A stretch of 64,000 nt of DNA from NCBI RefSeq assembly GCF_950023065.1, contig NC_088679.1, positions 28,768,001-28,832,000 on the forward strand, written 5' to 3'. The translations under genes and the position numbers were made by a program. The DNA comes from Planococcus citri (Eukaryota > Arthropoda > Insecta > Hemiptera > Pseudococcidae). Of the stretch, positions 57,742 to 64,000 are shown in pieces (within the stretch, counting starts at the first letter, position 1; every line of letters starts with the position of its first letter). The notes beneath the pieces are model-generated. The model did not search any database. It saw only the letters and a program-made list of their open reading frames with translations, and was not told where the DNA came from.

Positions 57742-58626
57742 GCAGTAAACTTTGAAGATACCAGCAATATTATTGGATTGGAGCTCATCATGGCTCATCA
57801 AAAACCTAATTTTATTTTATTTTATTATTATTATTTTTTTATAGAAAAAAATAATGTATCTAGTACGCAGATAATTGTTCATTTTGTTATTCCTAAAATA
57901 AACAAATAATGTATTATGTGTATCTATTCTTTCAAGCCAATCTGAAAAAAAAGGCCAGAAAAACTCAAGTCATTGTCACTAAAATTCACAAAAAAATCAA
58001 ATACACGTTATCTAATGTAAAAAAAAAACTCCAAGACGTGATTTCTATTAAAAATAATATAACAATCGTTACAATAATTATATGTAATTAACGGAGATTT
58101 ACGAATAAATGGAAGGATAGAGGAGATCAGAAATTAAATCGAATTGAATTTGATCTCACAGTATATGTAAATGGGTAACTACGAGAATTAAAAGTATACA
58201 TTTTATGCTCAAACAAACACATAGACATACGTTACCATCATTTACCTATAAATTAAAAATTACATACAATAAACTATAGAAATAATCAACACCACCCAAG
58301 CTGATTAGAGTTAACGTATTCGATACCAGAAGTAACGCAAAAAGATATGAAATTTTTCAAAGTATAGAAAAAAACCCTTAAAATTACAGGAGTACATTCT
58401 TCGTATCGAAAACATCGTTCAAAAAAAAATTCACTACGGTATCAGACAATTTGGACGTCATCACGCAAAACGACGTAGTAATACATTAACTTACACACAA
58501 AAAATTATTTTCACAACTTTAAAAAAAAATTAAGAAATAACAATTTAACAAAACTATAATGTAGATCAATTGATTGTTTTAAAAAGAGACACACAAAAAA
58601 AATATTGGGAAAGAATTAATTAACGA
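57742..58626. other. intergenic region between convergent DPYD and the - strand gene
   Basis: It holds the DPYD 3' UTR and, to the right, probably the 3' UTR of the - strand gene ending at 58627. It is AT-rich; the short + open frame at 57909-58091 is lysine-rich noise. Nothing else was recognised. Confidence 0.45.
57897..57902 (+). terminator. DPYD: DPYD polyadenylation signal
   Basis: A canonical AATAAA lies 156 bp after the TGA stop, within CCTAAAATAAACAAATAATG. It is the first such signal after the stop. Confidence 0.7.
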
Positions 58627-61600
58627 TTATGTAACATGATTTACTGCCTCGTAACTGGACATCGATAGATCTTGAGCTTCTTCTTCTTCATCAGCATCGA
58701 TATCGTAGTTTTGATTCTGATCGCAATTATCACATGTACTAGAAGGTCTCGAGGTGATCTCTTCGGTGTTTCTGGACGATTCCAGAGATGTATTGTAATT
58801 GAAATCGATACCGGAGTATTCCTTCTTGATGGAGAATTTATTCGAGTTGTGGTCTTTCTCGGGGTTTGAATTCAGCCTCGGAAATGAATTCGAGTCGTCG
58901 GGGTGAGATGTTCTGAAATTTGAAACCATTCATAATCTTCTTAGCAAGATCTTATTGTAATGTAGCTAGTTAAGCAGGTACCTATAGTAGAACGACGACT
59001 TACTTCATTCGTTTCGGAGAAGGTGTATTAATTCTCAGCCCCGAATTACCACCATATGTTTGATATGAAACGCCATCTTCCTCTAAAATATTCTGAAATG
59101 ATTCGCCAAAAATTAATCAACGAAGGCAAATTTTTACTTTGCTTTAAATAGGTAGGTACAAATTCGAGCTCCTTAATCTCACCTGATTGCTATTAGTGTT
59201 ATTATTGTTTATGGAATTATTCCCATAAAACGGTAGGTTTTTTGAATAAGGAGGACAATCGTCGGACTGATTTTCTCTGAAAAAATTGAAAAATTACCAT
59301 CGTTAAAAACGAAGAAATTTTAATTTTTAATCACAAATTTAAAATGAAGAGTAGATAAGTACAGTTTGAAAAATAGAACAGATTGAATAATTAGAGAAAA
59401 AGTAGGAAAAGGATAAGTGAAAAAAGAATGCAAATTGCTGAAGATGTGACACTTATTGACTTACCTTTTTGAAACAATGGAAATGTCTAATTAAAAAAAA
59501 TATTGTTTGAAGAAAAAAAATCGATAATGAGATTTCATATAAATTCGCCTTTTTCTGATTCTACAGTACACCTAACTAACCCAAATAGCACCAATTTCAG
59601 CAGTTTTGTTTTAATACTGACTCGAAAAAATAGGTACTCAAAACTTCTTCTTGGATTTTCGGGGAGAAAGTTTCAATTTTCAATTTGGTTCTCAACGTTT
59701 GAAATTTTTCACTACATCTGAATTGAACGACCCTTCAAAAAACCAGTTCTAAATTATTACTCGTGAAAAGATACATTGTCAACAGTCCAAGTATTTTAAT
59801 ATTTCAGTTTTTTTTTTTTAAATGAAATTGACAAATTTTTAGAATGATGTGATTGAGATTTTGGCATAACTCATCATTATGCAATGGGTGAAAAAACTTG
59901 AATTTTTTTCTCAAACGGTCTACAATTTTTAAAATTAATACAAAATAATTAGCACAAAATTGCTTTGGAAATTCAACATTTAAAAATTCAGCATTTTTTT
60001 TTTGCTCTGTGACATATAATTTATTATACTTTTCCCCTCCATCTGGTATAGAAACATATTATCATTTAAAATTACATTTAGTACGTACCTACTGTTTTGG
60101 ATTCTTTTATTTAAAATTGAGTTCTCAATGATTTTATTAATTTTTGATCAATACCTAAGAAATGAAAATAGAAAAATGAGCTTGAAAACCTGTTCATAAC
60201 AAGTACCTAATCAAAATTTTTAAAAATATTTTAAAAAACTGAAAATATACAATGTTTTGAGTACAAGCTATCAATTTTCTTCATAAATTTTAATTTTTCA
60301 TAATTTTTTTCTCAATAAAATGGTGATGATTGTATCATAAAGACACGTTCTGTTCTGTTCCTAGTAAAGTAAGGGAAGGGAGTCGATAATTGAATACAAT
60401 GTTGCAAAAATTTTAGCTTCTAAAATAAGTATCAGCCTCCTACCTTTCCCTCTTTTAACCCGGAAAGGCTGGAAATTCGAAAAAATGAAATTTTCGTTTT
60501 CAACATAAATGTACCTATATCGAAAAATCACCCTAATACGAAAAGTTCCAAAAGTAAAAATGAAAATGAAAACGAAAAAAAAAAAAAAAAAAAAACACAA
60601 GAAACTAAAAATATCGTTTTTAAAACTGGTTACAGAAATTTTAAGCTTCAAATATCAAGCTTGATTATTTATTTTTTGTTTTTTATTATCATTATTTGCT
60701 TGAGATTATTTATGTATAATGCAGAAAAAGAAATACAGGGTGAACGATCCTAGGTCATCCATCCAGTAAGCTGGGCAGAAATGTGGCAGGTATGTTTTTT
60801 TTTTTTTTTTTTTTTAAATAGTAAAGAGGGGATTTTTTGAACTGCCCTGGGCATTTTATTTCAGAAAAGAAATTAAACCGAAGTAAAAGTGTTGAAAAAC
60901 TATAAAATGAACAATTTTGAAGACATTTGGGGCATTAGAAATGTGAAGTGAGTAGAGAAGAGGGGGTGGAATGCCTCGAAATTTTTTGAAAATCAATTAT
61001 TCGATTCATTTTCAAACATTTTGTGGCTTTGTAGAATTTTTTAACTCTAAAACTACATTTTCATATAAAGTGAATCTCGAAAAATTATTTAAACTTCCGA
61101 AGGGGTATCGTGTGCCTCAAATAAAGTTTGAGGCCCATGATCCTCTTCTCTTCCCTCTCCTTAGACATTCTTAGGGTCAAAATTATTCTTCAAAGGGTTC
61201 ATTCTTGTAGATAGGTATCTAAAATATTCTCCTTTCGTCAAACTCACTTGTAATCATTTTTCAGGTTCAAAGTCTTCAAACTAAAACTTTTGGGATATAT
61301 ATTTTTTTTTTTTTACTAAAATGAATCAATTTAGCTATGTATTGGAAGAGGTGAAATTTCAAAAACAATTGAGGGGTTCCATGGAAAAGGGACTTTGGTC
61401 ATTTTTTCATTTTTTTTGTATTTTCACAATTTTGAATAGGTATTTAATATTTTTTAAAAAGTAATTTCACCATATTCAATGATATTGAACTGTTCTTCCA
61501 CGAAAAAAAAAAAAAAATTGGAAAATATTTCCTTGTATAGAAAAAAATTTCAAGTCTATTTGATCATGTAAAAATCGGTTTAAAAAAATGACCAAGGCCC

Positions 61601-62188
61601 CTTTTCCATTTAGCCCTTCAATTGGTAGGATGCGTCGTCAGTGGGGAGGGGGAGGGGGGGTCTCATGATATTTTATGGCTCAAGATATGAAGTAAGTAAT
61701 TTTAAAATAAAATATTTTTATCAATATCGAGTTGTTCAAAAATATGTTTAAATTTTAAAATGAGTACATACTCAAAATTATAGGAATTGAATAAATTTTT
61801 TAATCTCATTAAATCTCTATTAGGATTGCTTAATTTATTCAATGCAGGCTGTAAACCAATATTTACAGCATTTTGTGCCATATTTGCTTATAAAATCCTC
61901 ATTAGACATTTCCATGTTCCATTTATTGTTCGATCTTTATCTATGGGCTCATTTTGAGAAAATGTTTTCAAACAAATTCTCAAAATAAACCGACACGATG
62001 TAAGTAATAGATAGGTAATATGAAACAGAAGCTCAAAAGCGAAACTGAAAGCAAGGTAGATAAAGTATAAGGCGATTTGAGAAAAAGAAAACAAAATTGA
62101 ATATTCTCCAAAGAGAATTTCTACGAACAAAAAAACTCACCTGATTTCCAACAAATAAAAATATCTTACCTTTTATTTGGCCGGACAT
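58627..62188 (-). CDS. unrecognised acidic, probably nuclear protein, 169 aa, five exons
   Basis: Exons on the - strand: 62188-62170 (19 nt), 59486-59465 (22 nt), 59276-59183, 59092-59004 and 58912-58627. Phases 1, 2, 0, 2 agree at every junction and the total is 510 nt, exactly 170 codons with the stop. The protein starts MSGQIKDISIVSKRENQ, then an Asn-rich stretch (NNSINNNNTN), a basic PSPKRMK that could be a nuclear localisation signal, and an acidic DADEEEEAQDLSMSS near the end. AQDLS resembles the PxDLS motif bound by CtBP corepressors. An in-frame TAG immediately precedes the ATG, so the ATG is the start if that exon extends upstream; CTTAG could also be an acceptor and this could be one isoform of a longer gene. 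Another donor 29 nt downstream of the first exon end (CAG/GTGAGT) could be alternative. Low complexity limits recognition. Confidence 0.6.
59487..62169. other. first long intron of the - strand gene
   Basis: No coding exon is supported. It contains long T and A tracts (near 60570, 60797, 61502), a TACAGGGTGAACGATCC motif at about 60734 that looks like a transposon end, and a short inverted pair (AATTGAGGGGTTCC...GACTTTGGTCATTTTTT near 61368 against 61584-61624). Confidence 0.4.
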
Positions 62189-64000
62189 CTAAGGTCTGAT
62201 GAATTGATACATATTTAGATCCAAAACAATGATAATATGGTTAAGAAAATTTCCAACGAAAGATTTAGAAAAAAATAAATAATAAAAAATAAAAATAAAT
62301 ACAAACCTGAATCCATAGGACTACTCCATACTACCAATAAACTACCAAATAATAATAAAAAAAAGAAAACAGAACAAGCTCGAAAAAAAAATCAGCCAGG
62401 ATCACTCTTTCACTGCACAAGATATAGTAATATAGTACACACGAATTATCGAAATTTTGACCGCATCGTTTGAATACAACAAAAACGAATTCGAAATAAA
62501 CGGGGGGGATGAGACACTGAAATCTAAACGAATTTCAATTTTATTCGCCTAAAATGAATTTTCTTTTATCGCTGATATCTATGCTTAAGCTGCTGCTACT
62601 TACTATCAATATCAAACGACGATTTATATACGTATTCGTCCAGCACATACAAATTAGCTACCGATTAGGCAAAAAAATTATACGATTAAAAAATTCTACG
62701 TGGATTCATTCAAGCAGCAGCAGCATGAATGGTGACATTGTATTGAGTTGGGGTAAAACAGCGGACACTTTGATGCCACCACTGCGGATGCTTACTGTTC
62801 GGCTGAGTGGTGGGTTTGTGTGGGTGACGAGATAGGATCGTATTTCCGCGGTCGACCGCGTGAAAGGTGACGACGTTTCACAAATTCTGCATCATCTACC
62901 ATCCAAAACGAACCGAAATCATCTTCGTATCGAACAAAACACTTGTGAAGTGATAAATTGGTACGTATCGCATTCTGCGTACACAGGTCATCAAGAAAGA
63001 AAAAAAAATAAAGTGAAAGATGAAAAAAAAGAAAGAGAAATGTAAAATAAAATAAGAAAAAAATAGAAAAAAAAAAGGAAAGTAAAGATACTATCCGGTT
63101 CGCCTCAGCATTGACAAAACATTTTCGATTTGAGTTTACCTGTTGATCCGATGAAGCTCTCCGATACGTGTGATGGTCGCCCCGGGCAAAGAGTAAGAGA
63201 AAAGAGAATAAAAAAAGAGAAAAAAGAGAAAAAAATCTTCAAATCGAAATGCTATTGCCAACAGAGGCTTCGGAAGTCTTTTAGAAACTTGAACAGCGGG
63301 ACATACCCAGTCATACAACGCTGGGGTCGCCTTCTGTAAAACTCCATTTCATCTACAGTCCATACTGCACCCTTCACGTTTTCAACCCGCATGAAACATT
63401 TATGTAGAGACAGGTTGTGACGTACGGCATTCTACATTGAAAAATATACCAATCATAATCATATCTCCTTGCAACACATTTCCATCAGTAGCTGCAACCT
63501 GTGTTTGTAGGTCCTAAATTTTTAAAAAATAATTTCCCCCCTTTTTCAAGATGTTTTAAAAAAAGTAAAATGGTCATTGAACCAAATGAAAATTTATCGA
63601 AACTTGACCATTTCCAAAATTGTGAAGGAAATCTTTGATTGAAACCGGTAGCAATTGACCAGCAATTCAACACAGTTATGAATTGACACGAATTATCTCC
63701 CCCCCAAAAAAATCAAAGATTTCCTTTCACATATTTTTATTCACTTTTTGATCAAGACACGAAGTCGGGTTGGTCAACGTGATTGATGAATATGATGATA
63801 AGAAAAGATTACTTTTAACCAAGCAAATCTTACTTAAAAGAATCACTAATCAATTCTTATGAACTGTTAATACCATAATAAATACCTAGATAATTGATAA
63901 ACTTAAAAATAACACACATAAATAACGAGAAAATTATATCGATAATTCTAAAATATTCCTATATACAGGGTATGCGAATTGCAGTTCACTGCCTTCCATT
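62189..64000. other. right end: probable 5' region of the - strand gene, otherwise unassigned
   Basis: A CAG/GTTTGT donor on the - strand near 62306-62325 may end a 5' UTR exon. The more GC-balanced part 62,700-63,000 with CCGCGGTCGACCGCG could be its promoter. Short open frames here lack supporting features. Near 63,960 the sequence TACAGGGTATGCGAATTGC looks like the start of a transposon cut by the window edge. Confidence 0.35.

Noticed and set aside
62554..62835. A 93-codon + open frame beginning MNFLLSLISML.
   Set aside because: The hydrophobic start looks like a signal, but there is no supporting motif or downstream exon, and it overlaps the likely 5' region of the - strand gene.

Overview
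This is eukaryotic DNA, almost certainly from an insect. It has an AT-rich background, spliced genes with GT-AG introns, many foldback and MITE elements, and a recognisable legless/BCL9 gene. Frequent TAGGTACCTA-like and TACGAGTA-like strings and the compact, repeat-rich layout would fit a hemipteran such as a scale insect or mealybug, but that placement is only an impression. No RNA genes or CRISPR arrays were seen.

Region 1 (1-45,860, + strand) holds the 3' part of legless/BCL9. Five coding exons are visible (1-120, 534-879, 34380-35258, 39188-39428, 39511-41344) and join in frame to 1,139 residues plus a stop. The 5' end lies left of the window. The beta-catenin-binding HD2 helix begins the exon at 34380. 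A long AT-rich 3' UTR follows and carries about 18 copies of a GTTGCCAAA-type motif in both orientations.

Region 2 (about 1,240-33,410, mostly - strand) is the 33.5-kb intron of that gene. It contains an antisense tandem array of about 16 two-exon genes and gene relics for short secreted peptides. Exon 1 encodes a 14-18 residue signal peptide that usually starts MQ. A phase-0 intron follows. Exon 2 encodes a Pro/Asn/Lys-rich mature peptide with a conserved early Cys (usually K-C) and often a C-terminal W-I-F. Thirteen copies of a GAGTTTGAACAACTGGGGAA-like element lie 140-255 bp upstream of the start codons. I do not recognise the family; it is the best candidate here for something undescribed.

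Region 3 (48,044-57,741, + strand) is a complete dihydropyrimidine dehydrogenase gene of 16 coding exons. The exons sum to 1,027-1,028 residues, close to the 1,025 of human DPYD, and all iron-sulphur cysteines and the catalytic cysteine are present.

Region 4 (58,627-62,188, - strand) is a five-exon gene for an acidic, probably nuclear protein of 169 residues that I cannot name. It begins with two very small coding exons (19 and 22 nt).

Between these lie mobile elements: a mariner-family deletion derivative, foldback elements with 4-5 bp target duplications, a PIF/Harbinger-like MITE, a three-copy CAGGGTGTCTAAC MITE, a LINE 3' end, and dispersed GTCTGTCTG minisatellites. Several insertions can be dated or polarised because the duplicated surroundings preserve an empty site.
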